The notes: generated from the letters alone by a model not told the origin. A DNA stretch of 64,000 nucleotides from Winogradskyella sp. KYW1333 (GCF_003335675.1 NZ_QPHL01000017.1:248001-312000); one strand, 5' to 3'. Shown: positions 34,440-43,356, numbered from the stretch's first letter. Numbers and translations: made by a program.

Positions 34440-34715
34440 ATTTGTTTGAACTTATTGTGAAGCTGAGAAAGGTGTTATAAATTTATTGCCACCACATACT
34501 GAAATTGATTTTATTTTTTTAGAATTTTATAAGATTTCGTATTCCTTAAATCTGATAATTTTAGGAAGTAAACACCATTTTCAAAACGTCTCACATCACA
34601 ACTAAATCGTATGCTCACAGATACCTTATAAAGAAATAAGAGAACTCACTTGGGGCGACTTTTCAGAAGGCTTAAAACAAATTGAGCATAGAAGCTTCAA
34701 ACTTAATCTGAGGCA

Positions 34716-34745
34716 AAAAAAACCACTCAATTTGAGTGGTTTTTA
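34716..34745 (-). terminator. bidirectional terminator after the threonine dehydrogenase gene
   Basis: AACCACTCAA (34721-34730) pairs with TTGAGTGGTT (34732-34741), flanked by an A-run and a T-run. It lies just past the leftward stop codon at 34749. Confidence 0.75.
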
Positions 34746-34748
34746 TGT

Positions 34749-35705
34749 TTAGATATCTTTGTATTTGTTATGAAGCTCTTTAAGCATTACTTCTGTCATT
34801 GCATCTAAATCATAACTATGTTTCCAGTTCCAATCTTCTCGAGCGTTATTGTCATTAATTGAAGATGGCCAACTATCTGCAATAGCTTGTCTGAAGTCTG
34901 GTTTATAATTTATCTTAAAACTTGGCATATGTGCTTTAATACTTTCAAAAACATCATTTGGTGTAAAGGAAAGACCTGATAAATTGTAAGATGATCTTAT
35001 GGATATATTTTCTGAAGGCGCTTCCATCAAATCTATAGTTGCCTTAATGGCATCATCCATAAACATCATTGGTAAGCTCGTATTTTCAGATAGAAAACAC
35101 TCGTATTTTCCTTTTATAATTGCATCATGATAAATTTCAACTGCGTAATCTGTAGTACCACCACCTGGCATTGCCTTATAGCTAATTATACCAGGATAAC
35201 GTAAACTGCGTATGTCAACACCATATTTGTTATGATAGTATTCACACCAACGTTCACCAACTTGTTTGGTTATACCATAGACTGTCGTTGGTTCGCAAAT
35301 GGCATGTTGAGGTGTATTTTCACGCGGTGTAGTAGGTCCAAAAACAGCGATACTACTAGGCCAATAAACCCTCTTTATGGTTCCGCCTTTTGCTAGGTTG
35401 AGAACATGAAAAAGAGAATTCATATTTAGATCCCAAGCTTCCATTGGGTATTTCTCTCCAGTTGCACTTAATAGTGCAGCCATTAAATAGATGGTGTCTA
35501 TATTATAATTTTTGCAGCAATCTTTAATGGCATTAAAGTTTTTTGCATCAATAATTTCAAAAGGTCCGGAGTTTACTAATTCTAAATTTCTGGTATTAAT
35601 ATCACTTGCAATAACATTATTGGTACCATAAGTTTCTCGCAATTTAGTGGTCAGTTCGGTACCAATTTGCCCACAAGCACCAATAATTAGAATTTTGGAA
35701 GACAT
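34749..35705 (-). CDS. tdh: L-threonine 3-dehydrogenase, short-chain (SDR epimerase-like) type
   Basis: This enzyme oxidises L-threonine to 2-amino-3-ketobutyrate with NAD+. The 318-residue protein has the NAD-binding GACGQIGTEL motif (9-18) and the catalytic Ser118, Tyr143 and Lys147 (WPSSIAVFG, YGITK). Length and the ALLSATGEKYPMEAWDLN block match the UDP-galactose-epimerase-like threonine dehydrogenases found in Flavobacterium, rather than the zinc type. A UDP-sugar epimerase is a weaker alternative. It is monocistronic, with its own promoter and terminator. Confidence 0.85.
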   Translation of the reverse strand: MSSKILIIGACGQIGTELTTKLRETYGTNNVIASDINTRNLELVNSGPFEIIDAKNFNAIKDCCKNYNIDTIYLMAALLSATGEKYPMEAWDLNMNSLFHVLNLAKGGTIKRVYWPSSIAVFGPTTPRENTPQHAICEPTTVYGITKQVGERWCEYYHNKYGVDIRSLRYPGIISYKAMPGGGTTDYAVEIYHDAIIKGKYECFLSENTSLPMMFMDDAIKATIDLMEAPSENISIRSSYNLSGLSFTPNDVFESIKAHMPSFKINYKPDFRQAIADSWPSSINDNNAREDWNWKHSYDLDAMTEVMLKELHNKYKDI

Positions 35706-35725
35706 TGTATAAATTTAAGTATTGT

Positions 35726-35733
35726 CAAAAATA
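35726..35733 (-). promoter_or_regulatory. -7 promoter element of the threonine dehydrogenase gene
   Basis: TATTTTTG on the minus strand is an exact consensus match, 20 bases before the ATG at 35705. Confidence 0.5.
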
Positions 35734-35870
35734 ATAAGAATTACTTCATCAATAATTAATTAAATGTCAAAAAAGAGACAATAATTACGAATATGTTAAT
35801 TGTTATTTTCTGTTAATACTATAAAAGGCAAATTATAGTTTAATTATATTTACAATCAATTAAAATCTAT

Positions 35871-36404
35871 ATGAAATCAGTTTTTCTATACTTAAATTTC
35901 TTCATGTTTATATTGGTAGGTTGTGGAGAATCTGCTGATACAGATTCTACTACCGATCCAATTGATGAGCAAAAGAAAGATGAGAAAATCACACAGAAAA
36001 CTATTGACGGTTTTGAATACACAGATTATGTATTGAGCGAAGAGGCTGAAAAGGCTGTTGCTAATTGGGAGAAATATCAGGAGCTTGCCATTCAGGTAAA
36101 TTATTTGAAGAAAGCGGATCTGTCTTTTTTTGATAGTGAAGTGCAATTACTAATTGATTTTATCGAGAAATTTAAATCGACAATCCCAGAAGACTTGCAG
36201 ACTAACCCCATAGTTTCTCGTGTGGCAATAATAGAAACAGCTTTATTAAGGCTTAATGCAAATTTAACTTTAGACAATATAGATAGTGAGGAAAAAACTC
36301 AAAGTTTAAAAGCTACTTTTGTGGCAATGGCTAATTTAAATTTTCAGATCAATAAAAAATTAGAACGGGATCTTTACGATAAAATCACTTCTGATAATTT
36401 TTAG
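35871..36404 (+). CDS. lipoprotein, function unknown
   Basis: The 177-residue protein has a lipoprotein signal with the lipid-bearing Cys18 (FILVGCGES). An acidic, threonine-rich linker follows, then a mostly helical domain from about 50 to 177. I see no known motif. It lies 93 bases before the M13 peptidase lipoprotein gene on the same strand and may be coexpressed. Confidence 0.75.
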   Translation: MKSVFLYLNFFMFILVGCGESADTDSTTDPIDEQKKDEKITQKTIDGFEYTDYVLSEEAEKAVANWEKYQELAIQVNYLKKADLSFFDSEVQLLIDFIEKFKSTIPEDLQTNPIVSRVAIIETALLRLNANLTLDNIDSEEKTQSLKATFVAMANLNFQINKKLERDLYDKITSDNF

Positions 36405-36497
36405 ATTAAGTTAAAGTCCTAGCAGTTTGTAACATTTACAGCCAAAAGAAGTCTTATTAATAATTATAGTTAATTCGAATTAATTAAAACCACATTT

Positions 36498-38561
36498 ATG
36501 AATACCAATCTAAGTCGCGTACTAGCGATATCAGTATTGGCTTTCTTTACTATTGTTGCATGTAAGGAAGAGGCCAACAAGGACACTGCAATGGCAGAAA
36601 AAATCCCAGGAATTGTATTAGAAAACATGGACACTTCAGTTAGTCCTAAAGAAGATTTTTACAATTACGTTAATGGAACCTGGATGAAAACTAACACAAT
36701 CCCAGATGACGAATCTCGTTGGGGAGGATTTGGTGTATTACGTAAATCTACTAGAGCAGACGTACTAGAAATTATTAATACGTCAAAAGAGTTAGGAACC
36801 TACAAAGAAGGTTCAGATCAGAAAAAAGCACTATTGATATTTGAATCTGAATTAGACACTGTTGCTAGGGCAGAGGCAGGCGTAAAACCTTTAAAACCTT
36901 ATTTAGAAGCAATAAATGGGGTTAATTCTGTTGAAGACTTACAAGTATTAGCAGCGACGAACCTTGGTGTTTCAATACCTTTTGCTGGCTTAGGCGCAGG
37001 ACCAGATTTAAACAACAGTACAATGAATACGTGTTGGGTGGCTCCGGGAGGTCTTGGGTTACAACGCGACTATTATCTTGAGCAAGACGATAAGAATAAG
37101 GAGATAAGAGAGCAATACAAAGCGCATATCACTAGAATGCTACAGTTTATTGATTACTCTGAGGAAGATGCTAAAGCGGCATCAGAGCTTATTTTGAAAT
37201 TAGAGACGCAATTGGCAGAACCGAGATTGGACAAAGTTGCTAGAAGGGACATTAGAAACATGAATAACCCAAGGAAGGTGTCAGAGCTCCAAGCTATGGC
37301 TCCAAGCATCAATTGGTCCAAGATGATTGATGATATGGGAATTGAAAAGCAAATAGACACCATAATGGTAATGCAACCTAAGTATATGGCCGCAATGAAT
37401 GAGTTTTTAAATACTATTTCTATTGAGGATATTAAGACCTTAGTGATTTGGAGAACTTTAGATGACGCTGCGGCATTCTTAAGTCCTGAAATTGAAAAAG
37501 CAAATTGGGAATTCTATGGTAAAACATTGAATGGTTCTAAGGCAATGAGACCTGCAGATGAGCGTGCTTTAGGGACAATAGATGGAAGTGTTGGAGAAGC
37601 AGTTGGACAATTATATGTGCAAGCGAAGTTTCCACCAGAGGCAAAAGAGAAAGCTGAAAAAATGATTGCCAATGTTATTACTGCTTTTCAAAATAGAATT
37701 GAAAAGCTAGATTGGATGACAGAAGAAACTAAGAAGAAAGCTATTGAAAAGCTTGATAAGTTTACGGTAAAAATTGCTTATCCAGACGAGTGGAGAGATT
37801 ATTCAGAAATGAAAGTGAAAGAGGGTAATTCTTATGCTGAAAATATGTTGGCTGTTATGGAATGGCAACAAAAAGAAAATCTTAGTGAAATCAATGAACC
37901 AATTGATAAAAAGCGTTGGGGAATGCCACCACAAATGGTGAATGCATATTTTAACCCTATTAATAATGAGATTGTATTCCCTGCAGCAATATTGCAACCT
38001 CCGTTTTATAACTATACTGCTGATGAGGCTGTAAATTATGGCGGAATAGGTGCTGTAATTGGCCACGAAATCTCTCATGCGTTTGATGATTCTGGTGCAC
38101 GTTTTGACGCTGACGGAAACGTAAACAACTGGTGGACACCAGAAGATTTGACGGAATTTGAAAAGCGTGGTAACGCATTAGCAGATCAGTATTCAGCGAT
38201 TGAAGTGTTAGATAGTGTTTTTGTAAATGGGCCATTTACATTAGGTGAGAATATTGGAGACCTTGGTGGCGTATTAGGTGCGTATGACGGATTACAATTA
38301 TTCTTTGAAGAAAATGGAAGACCAGGTGATATTGATGGTTTTACTGCTGAGCAACGTTTCTTTATGTCTTGGGCTACAGTTTGGAGAACATTGACAAGAG
38401 ATGATGCTTTGAGAAATCAGATTATGACAGATCCACATTCACCTGGACAGGTGAGAGCAATACAGCCTCTCAAAAACATAGATGCTTTCTATCAAGCATT
38501 TGATATTAAAGAAGGAGATAATATGTATCTCCCTCCTGAAGAACGAGTAAGAATTTGGTAA
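36498..38561 (+). CDS. M13 family (neprilysin/PepO-like) zinc metallopeptidase lipoprotein
   Basis: The 687-residue peptidase has a lipoprotein signal with Cys22 (TIVACKEE), an N-terminal helical region to about 270, and a catalytic domain. The zinc site is His523-Glu524-x-x-His527 (HEISHAFDD) with the third ligand in the ENIGDLGG segment. The substrate-binding NAYFNPINNEIVFPAAILQP and the C-terminal CxxW-type end (RIW) fit the family. It cleaves short peptides, probably at the outer membrane periplasmic face. A strong terminator follows. Confidence 0.93.
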   Translation: MNTNLSRVLAISVLAFFTIVACKEEANKDTAMAEKIPGIVLENMDTSVSPKEDFYNYVNGTWMKTNTIPDDESRWGGFGVLRKSTRADVLEIINTSKELGTYKEGSDQKKALLIFESELDTVARAEAGVKPLKPYLEAINGVNSVEDLQVLAATNLGVSIPFAGLGAGPDLNNSTMNTCWVAPGGLGLQRDYYLEQDDKNKEIREQYKAHITRMLQFIDYSEEDAKAASELILKLETQLAEPRLDKVARRDIRNMNNPRKVSELQAMAPSINWSKMIDDMGIEKQIDTIMVMQPKYMAAMNEFLNTISIEDIKTLVIWRTLDDAAAFLSPEIEKANWEFYGKTLNGSKAMRPADERALGTIDGSVGEAVGQLYVQAKFPPEAKEKAEKMIANVITAFQNRIEKLDWMTEETKKKAIEKLDKFTVKIAYPDEWRDYSEMKVKEGNSYAENMLAVMEWQQKENLSEINEPIDKKRWGMPPQMVNAYFNPINNEIVFPAAILQPPFYNYTADEAVNYGGIGAVIGHEISHAFDDSGARFDADGNVNNWWTPEDLTEFEKRGNALADQYSAIEVLDSVFVNGPFTLGENIGDLGGVLGAYDGLQLFFEENGRPGDIDGFTAEQRFFMSWATVWRTLTRDDALRNQIMTDPHSPGQVRAIQPLKNIDAFYQAFDIKEGDNMYLPPEERVRIW

Positions 38562-38570
38562 TACCAAACA

Positions 38571-38601
38571 AAAAAATGCGACCAACCAGTCGCATTTTTT
38601 T
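38571..38601 (+). terminator. rho-independent terminator of the M13 peptidase gene
   Basis: Arms 38571-38582 and 38589-38600 pair over 12 bases around a 6-base loop, with A-run and T-run. It works in either direction, between two convergent genes. Confidence 0.8.
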
Positions 38602-38621
38602 ATGCTATAAATTTATAGCAA

Positions 38622-39329
38622 TTAGTTTTTATTTGCCTCAGTAGCAAGTTGTGCTTTTTGAGATTCTAACGCTTGTCTACTCACCTTGGCAAGGTTAAAA
38701 TTAGGATCGATAGCTAAGGCATCGTTCATTAATTTTAAAGCAGTATCTATATTTGCAGTTTTATTTTCAGTGAAAGATAATAGTCCCTTTAGGCATAAAA
38801 AAGCAGCCTTTAAAGAAGTCTCATAAGGTTGTTGTGTTTCGTAAAATGCTCTTTTCTGATCTTCTTTAGAATTTGTCAAACCGTATTCAATGTTTGTTCT
38901 TGCACCGGCTAGATCATTGATTTGAATTTTCATATCAGCCATATCATAGGCTAAATAAGGGTTTGGGTCTCTTTTATAGAGCTCTTCATAATGCTCTAAA
39001 GCCATTTTTGGCTGATTAAGATTTTTTAGTGCTAGAGCTTTTACCTCGACATTCATGTCTGAATCCGTCGCATTTTTTTCAACACCGATTGTATTTAAGG
39101 CTTGGACATATTTACCTTCAGAAAGATAAAGATAAGCCAGTGTATCTTGCCTAGCAACATTAGGTTCTAATACATTTAAGTGGGTTAAGGCACTAATAAT
39201 ACCTTGAACATCACCTTGCTTTTTCATTTGTTTGTAGTAAGTCTCGTAGTGAGCTTTTAATCCGTCATTACTTTGTGCAAAAATGCTAACTGAAAATAAT
39301 AACATCAATGCAATTGTAGTCTGTTTCAT
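38622..39329 (-). CDS. secreted TPR-like repeat protein
   Basis: The 235-residue protein has a signal peptide (1-18, SVSIFAQS). The rest is helical repeats that look like TPRs: PNVARQDTLAYLYLSEGKYVQALNTI, EVKALALKNLNQPKMALEHYEELYKRDPN and YLAYDMADMKIQINDLAGA are three clear units, with one more near 200. The partner is unknown. It converges with the M13 peptidase gene and stands alone on the minus strand. Confidence 0.8.
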   Translation of the reverse strand: MKQTTIALMLLFSVSIFAQSNDGLKAHYETYYKQMKKQGDVQGIISALTHLNVLEPNVARQDTLAYLYLSEGKYVQALNTIGVEKNATDSDMNVEVKALALKNLNQPKMALEHYEELYKRDPNPYLAYDMADMKIQINDLAGARTNIEYGLTNSKEDQKRAFYETQQPYETSLKAAFLCLKGLLSFTENKTANIDTALKLMNDALAIDPNFNLAKVSRQALESQKAQLATEANKN

Positions 39330-39397
39330 TATTAATTAATTTTAGGCGCTAAAACTATAAAAATTAATGGTAATTGACCTTAAAATTCTATTAATTT

Positions 39398-40204
39398 CTA
39401 TAGCGCATGTTTAAACTTATAGTCCAAAAGCTGTACCAGTTTTTCGCTCTCTATAATTTTTCCTTTGCTTGTTGTTGTATTTTCAAACTCTGGTGGTGGT
39501 AAATTGTTGTCTTTTGAATATGAGGTGTAATAGGATTTTCTTGTGGGATGAGCAGGATAGACAGCATTGATTGTTGTACCAAAAAGTTCCTTTTCAATTA
39601 TTTGGGCAATGATATCAATACAATCTTCTTTATGGATTAGGTTAATTGGTGCTTTGGGGTTTTTAACACCAGATCTGCCTGACAAGAAATTTCCTGGATG
39701 ACGATTTTCATCAATTAGTCCTCCAAATCTTATTATGGTAGTTTTAAAATAACTATTGCTCATTAAGAGATTTTCGATTTCTATGAGTTGTTTAGCAGTT
39801 TCATAATTATTGGGCTTGAATTTAGAACTAATAATAGGTATGTTACTTTCATCTTTAAATACTGAAGTAGAGCTTACGTAAATGACTTTCTGAATTTGAT
39901 TTTCAACTATTGATTCCACCAAATGAGAAATTTCAGCGATATGATTTTTATTTGGATGCTTTCTTAATCCTGGTGGAACATTTATGATTAGTAAATCACT
40001 ATGCTCAAGAAAGCTATTAATATCGCCTTGTATTTTATCTTCAGCAAGTTTGATTGTAAAAGGGTCAATGTGGTTTTCCCTTAACAATTCTAATTTCTCA
40101 TTAGAAGTTGTAGAACCTTTTACTGCAATTCCTTTGTTAACCAAAGCAATTCCTAGAGGGAACCCCAACCAACCACAACCAATTATACTTACTTGTTTTA
40201 TCAA
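39398..40204 (-). CDS. NAD(P)-dependent Rossmann-fold epimerase-like protein
   Basis: The 268-residue protein begins with the dinucleotide motif GCGWLGFPLG (9-18), then NVPPGLRKHPNKNHI and the strand KVIYVSSTSVF with the Ser-rich active-site-like region. It resembles YeeZ-type SDR proteins. The Tyr-x-x-x-Lys pair is not in the usual place (NYETAKQLIEIE has Tyr and Lys four residues apart), so it may keep activity. The substrate is unknown. It is alone between two genes of other functions. Confidence 0.78.
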   Translation of the reverse strand: MIKQVSIIGCGWLGFPLGIALVNKGIAVKGSTTSNEKLELLRENHIDPFTIKLAEDKIQGDINSFLEHSDLLIINVPPGLRKHPNKNHIAEISHLVESIVENQIQKVIYVSSTSVFKDESNIPIISSKFKPNNYETAKQLIEIENLLMSNSYFKTTIIRFGGLIDENRHPGNFLSGRSGVKNPKAPINLIHKEDCIDIIAQIIEKELFGTTINAVYPAHPTRKSYYTSYSKDNNLPPPEFENTTTSKGKIIESEKLVQLLDYKFKHAL

Positions 40205-40226
40205 TGTTTCCTGAAGATTAATTTAA

Positions 40227-40234
40227 CAAAAATA
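40227..40234 (-). promoter_or_regulatory. -7 promoter element of the epimerase-like gene
   Basis: TATTTTTG on the minus strand matches exactly, 22 bases before the ATG at 40204. Confidence 0.5.
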
Positions 40235-40319
40235 GGGTTTAAAATGTTGGTTATCCGAGCAATTTTGCTGAATGATTAATTTTCTGTAACTTTAAAAGTA
40301 ACTCTAAAATTTTGAGGTA

Positions 40320-40805
40320 ATGGGTATTAGAAGTTTTCAAGGATCGCGTAAGCAACAAAATGTTGCTGCACCAGTTGCGTTAAAAGTAAGAGATTACATG
40401 ACGACTAGTTTAATTACATTTAGACCAGATCAATCAGTACAAGAAGTTGTAGAATCTCTAATTAAGTATAAAATATCAGGTGGACCTGTTGTAAATAATA
40501 AACAGGAACTGGTTGGTATTATTTCTGAAGGTGACTGTTTAAAACAATTAAGCGAAAGCCGTTATTACAATATGCCTTTAGAGCATGACAATGTTGAAAA
40601 GCGAATGGCAAGAAATATTGAAACAATTGATGGTAATATGGATATTTTTGATGCCGCTAATAAGTTTTTAAATTCTAAAAGAAGGCGTTTTCCTATTGTA
40701 GAGAATGGGAAACTAGTCGGTCAGATTAGCCAAAAAGATATTTTAATAGCCGCGTTGCACCTTAAAGGACAAAACTGGAATAGCTCAGTAAAAAGTTATT
40801 CTTAG
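40320..40805 (+). CDS. protein with a pair of CBS domains
   Basis: The 161-residue protein has a short N-terminal tail and two CBS domains, at about 26-82 (VRDYMTTSLITFRPDQSVQEV ... GGPVVNNKQELVGIISEGDCL) and 93-150 (ARNIETIDGNMDIFDA ... RRFPIVENGKLVGQISQKDIL). CBS pairs bind adenosyl nucleotides and sense energy state. No catalytic domain is attached. It ends overlapping the convergent next gene by 4 bases. Confidence 0.88.
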   Translation: MGIRSFQGSRKQQNVAAPVALKVRDYMTTSLITFRPDQSVQEVVESLIKYKISGGPVVNNKQELVGIISEGDCLKQLSESRYYNMPLEHDNVEKRMARNIETIDGNMDIFDAANKFLNSKRRRFPIVENGKLVGQISQKDILIAALHLKGQNWNSSVKSYS

Positions 40806-41152
40806 TCGTTTCGCTTCACCAAAGCGTAATAATCATTTTCTAAAGGTAAATACCCTTGGTCATATACAAAATAGTAGATGGTTCCGGCTTTTGTTTTATA
40901 TAAGCTTGTTATATAGTTAAAGTCAAATCCCTTTTCTATAAGTTTTGCTCTTGAGGTTTTAGTTTTTTTGTCTGGGTTGAGTTGTTCTAAAATTCTATAA
41001 TTTTTTCTTAGTCTATTATTGGTGTTCCGTATAAGGTTCTTAGAATCTTTGTTTATTCTGTTGTTATAGGCATTTCTGCAACCATCACTACAAAATTTCT
41101 TGTCAATTCTTCCAATTATTTTATCTCCACACTCTGGACAGTTTTTTTGCAT
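40802..41152 (-). CDS. zinc-ribbon protein of unknown function
   Basis: I start it at the ATG at 41152 (MQKNCPECGDKII), because the upstream ATG at 41182 overlaps a -7 element at 41170-41177; this gives 116 residues. The N-terminus has a zinc ribbon with CPEC and CSDGC pairs; CPEC and FCSDGCRNAYNNR fit DUF2116-like ribbons. A basic helical middle and a beta-strand end (AGTIYYFVYDQGYLPL) follow. Such proteins are common in Flavobacteria, with no known role. It converges with the CBS gene. Confidence 0.7.
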   Translation of the reverse strand: MQKNCPECGDKIIGRIDKKFCSDGCRNAYNNRINKDSKNLIRNTNNRLRKNYRILEQLNPDKKTKTSRAKLIEKGFDFNYITSLYKTKAGTIYYFVYDQGYLPLENDYYALVKRND

Positions 41153-41169
41153 ATAAGCTTTGTTTTTTG

Positions 41170-41177
41170 CAAATATA
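41170..41177 (-). promoter_or_regulatory. -7 promoter element of the zinc-ribbon gene
   Basis: TATATTTG on the minus strand is an exact match. It decides the start: the ATG at 41182 lies upstream of the likely transcript start, so 41152 is chosen. The predicted leader is only about 10 bases. Confidence 0.55.
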
Positions 41178-41330
41178 GGCAATTCTTAGCCGATTACAAA
41201 TGACTACAAACATTTACAAACGATTTTAAACAAGTAAATACCGAATAATATTTGGAAGCCGTCTCATCTTTGCATTGTCGAAACATAAGAACTCGATAGT
41301 ATTAACTGTTTAACATTAAAAATTAGAATT

Positions 41331-41663
41331 ATGAACACATTAAGAAACAAAGTACAGTTGATTGGTAATTTAGGTAACGATCCAGAAATCATCAATTTAG
41401 AATCAGGTAAGACATTAGCAAAATTTGCAATAGCTACAAATGAAAGTTACAAAAATGCACAAGGTGAAAAAGTTGCGGACACGCAATGGCATAATATTGT
41501 TGCTTGGGGTAAAACCGCTCAGATAGTGGAGAAGTATGTGACAAAGGGAAAGGAAGTTGCCATAGAAGGCAAGTTAACCACCAGATCTTGGGAAGACAAG
41601 GACGGTATGAGGCGTTATACAACTGAAGTTGTATGTAGCGAATTACTGATGCTAGGAAAATAG
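41331..41663 (+). CDS. ssb: single-stranded DNA-binding protein, short form
   Basis: The 110-residue protein is a single OB fold, beginning MNTLRNKVQLIGNLGNDPEI, with the typical AKFAIATNESYKNAQGEKV, DTQWHNIVAWGKTAQIVEKYV and GKEVAIEGKLTTRSWEDKDG blocks. It lacks the usual Gly-rich linker and acidic C-terminal tip that recruits partners, so it is probably a secondary SSB rather than the replication one. Bacteroidetes often carry such short extra copies. Confidence 0.88.
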   Translation: MNTLRNKVQLIGNLGNDPEIINLESGKTLAKFAIATNESYKNAQGEKVADTQWHNIVAWGKTAQIVEKYVTKGKEVAIEGKLTTRSWEDKDGMRRYTTEVVCSELLMLGK

Positions 41664-41680
41664 CATGTATAAACTCAAAT

Positions 41681-41713
41681 AAAAAGAGCAACCCATTGGG
41701 CTGCTCTTTTTTT
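41681..41713. terminator. bidirectional terminator between ssb and the metzincin gene
   Basis: AAAAAGAGCA (41681-41690) pairs with TGCTCTTTTT (41702-41711), with an inner ACCC/GGG pairing and A/T runs outside. It lies between two convergent genes and can serve both. Confidence 0.8.
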
Positions 41714-41731
41714 ATAATTTAAAACTAAAAT

Positions 41732-43042
41732 TTAATTTTTTATTACTTTTTTAGTAATATTATTTCCAGTTGTTGAATTAGTTATTTTCACAAAATAAAG
41801 TGAATCATCTAAATCGCTTAAGTTTGAAAGTGTAAGTCTACCATTTGAAGCATCACTTTTCTGAGACATAATTAATCTACCATTAATGTCTATCAGATTT
41901 AATTCAAAGGAGTCACTATACGCCTTATTTAAAGTCACAGTAATTTCATCTACAAATGGATTTGGACTAACTGCAACATTAGAAACTGCAAAATCCTCTA
42001 CAGATAATGCACCTGGGCAAATTCCCCAGCCCATATCTTGGAAGAATCCTAAAGTTATAAAACCAGGATTATGATTTGCTACACCAGCACTAACGGAAGA
42101 CCGCATCAGTGAGTTAATATCACCAATTGGAAAAGTAGCGTTATCCCAATGGCTGATACTAGAGCCACCGCTCCACGCAGTAGGAGCATATAATTTAGGT
42201 AATGTACCACCTTGGTTTAATTGCTGAATGGCTGTAGGGGAATTGCAGTATAAGTCATTACCTGTTAATTCTGCACCTAGTGCAGCAGATGGGTCTGCTA
42301 AACTCAATATATCTGTACCTGAACCGTTTTCAATAAAATGAGCGTATATGGCAGGTATATTATTGTTTGGTTCACGTATAGAACCTATATCATCTGGAAA
42401 ACTTGGGGTTACAGTAGCCCAACCATCCGTAAAACCTAAGCCATGACCTAATTCGTGTAAAACTACAGTAACAAAATCTATTTGTCCTGCAGGAGGATTA
42501 GCGTCAGTCCCATAATACCAGTTGGTAGTATTATTGAAATTAGCATTAATATCATTAGTCCCACCAAATGGACTTCTATCTTCACCTTCTAATTTTTCCC
42601 ACAATGCAGCTGGATAAAATGTGTTTGGAATTGTACCGGCCACGGAAGACGTTAATAAAGTAGCTGGTCCAGCACTTCCCAATACGCCTTGACCAAGTGA
42701 TGTAAATGTCGCACTTACGTTAATTGGTACAGATGATTCGATTGAAAATGCCCATATATCTACAGCATATTGAAAGGCTGCTTGAGCTTCTGGTGTAAAA
42801 CCATTATAATTGACCACAAAGTTTGCACATGGATCGTTATTAGAATCCATCCTTGCAGCAGTCTCAGGTGCTCGAGGTATAGAAATCTGACCTACATATT
42901 CACCTAAAGGAAGTTCACAGGTAGGCCTTGCAGGAATAACTTCTCGTATTTCATAAGTGCCATCTTGGGCACCTATTAGTAGCGAAGAAAACATTACTAG
43001 GGATGCTAATAAATTCTTAAAATATAAGGTAATTTTTGTCAT
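41732..43042 (-). CDS. secreted metzincin-type metalloprotease with T9SS sorting domain
   Basis: I start at the ATG at 43042 (MTKITLYFKN), which puts a normal signal peptide at the N-terminus; an upstream ATG at 43117 adds 25 unlikely residues. The 436-residue protein has the zinc motif HELGHGLGFTD (His196, Glu197, His200, Asp206 by this start), a Met-turn-like stretch LMRSSV after about residue 340, and a C-terminal type A sorting domain from about 360 (SPNPFVDEITVTL ... NGRLIMSQ ... YFVKITN). It should be secreted by the type IX system and degrade proteins outside the cell. Confidence 0.88.
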   Translation of the reverse strand: MTKITLYFKNLLASLVMFSSLLIGAQDGTYEIREVIPARPTCELPLGEYVGQISIPRAPETAARMDSNNDPCANFVVNYNGFTPEAQAAFQYAVDIWAFSIESSVPINVSATFTSLGQGVLGSAGPATLLTSSVAGTIPNTFYPAALWEKLEGEDRSPFGGTNDINANFNNTTNWYYGTDANPPAGQIDFVTVVLHELGHGLGFTDGWATVTPSFPDDIGSIREPNNNIPAIYAHFIENGSGTDILSLADPSAALGAELTGNDLYCNSPTAIQQLNQGGTLPKLYAPTAWSGGSSISHWDNATFPIGDINSLMRSSVSAGVANHNPGFITLGFFQDMGWGICPGALSVEDFAVSNVAVSPNPFVDEITVTLNKAYSDSFELNLIDINGRLIMSQKSDASNGRLTLSNLSDLDDSLYFVKITNSTTGNNITKKVIKN

Positions 43043-43156
43043 AGTGTAATATTTTTTTGTCTTTAAAAATAGTGCAAAATTCGAAAATAGATGGAATTCT
43101 TTCAAAATAATTAACAATGTAAGGATTCAAAGACTTGACAATAGGATATAGAAGTT

Positions 43157-43333
43157 TTAAGCTACTTTTTTAAGAAGATCATAGCATGGACACTTTTTAC
43201 ATCGCTTGTACTCTGCTTTTTTATATTTTTTGCAACATTTGGATTTTATGCTGCCGAGACAATCAAAGCCTGAAGTTTGAAGAACTTTTATACGGTCCTT
43301 TTTAAGCTTTTTATCTTTCTTTTTCTTGCCCAT
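43157..43333 (-). CDS. small basic Cys-rich protein, 58 residues
   Basis: ATG at 43333 opens 58 codons ending TAA at 43157-43159. The product begins MGKKKKDKKLKKDRIKVLQT and has cysteines at 25, 33, 34, 45, 48 and 50, with a CKKCPC cluster that could bind a metal. It has over 20 lysines and arginines and no membrane segment. An exact -7 element lies 24 bases upstream of the ATG, which supports expression. It is next to the ferritin gene. I do not recognise a family; a metal-binding or nucleic-acid-binding role is inference. Confidence 0.65.
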   Translation of the reverse strand: MGKKKKDKKLKKDRIKVLQTSGFDCLGSIKSKCCKKYKKAEYKRCKKCPCYDLLKKVA

Positions 43334-43356
43334 TAAATCGTAAAAGATTAACGGTA

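Larger units (their letters stand above)
34110..34495 (+). repeat. tandem imperfect repeat, period about 168-171 bases, 2.3 copies
   Basis: Copies begin at about 34110, 34278 and 34449. The first about 66 bases of copies one and two are nearly identical: ACTTATTGTGGAGCTGAAAT, then TATAATTTC, then a 16-bp palindrome. The middle parts differ, and each ends in a strong hairpin with a T-rich tail. The third copy keeps only the first 40-odd bases. The units are described in the next entries. Confidence 0.85.

Noticed and set aside
34110..34495. CRISPR array or integron cassette array at the tandem repeats.
   Set aside because: The units are about 170 bases long with only 2-3 copies. There are no short direct repeats with uniform spacers, no GTTRRRY core sites and no cas or integrase genes nearby.
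34620..34745. Plus-strand frame reading IPYKEIRELTWGDFSEGLKQ before the terminator, possibly a gene tail.
   Set aside because: It is short, has no start codon, and runs through the terminator hairpin. The resemblance to a known domain is too faint to support a call.
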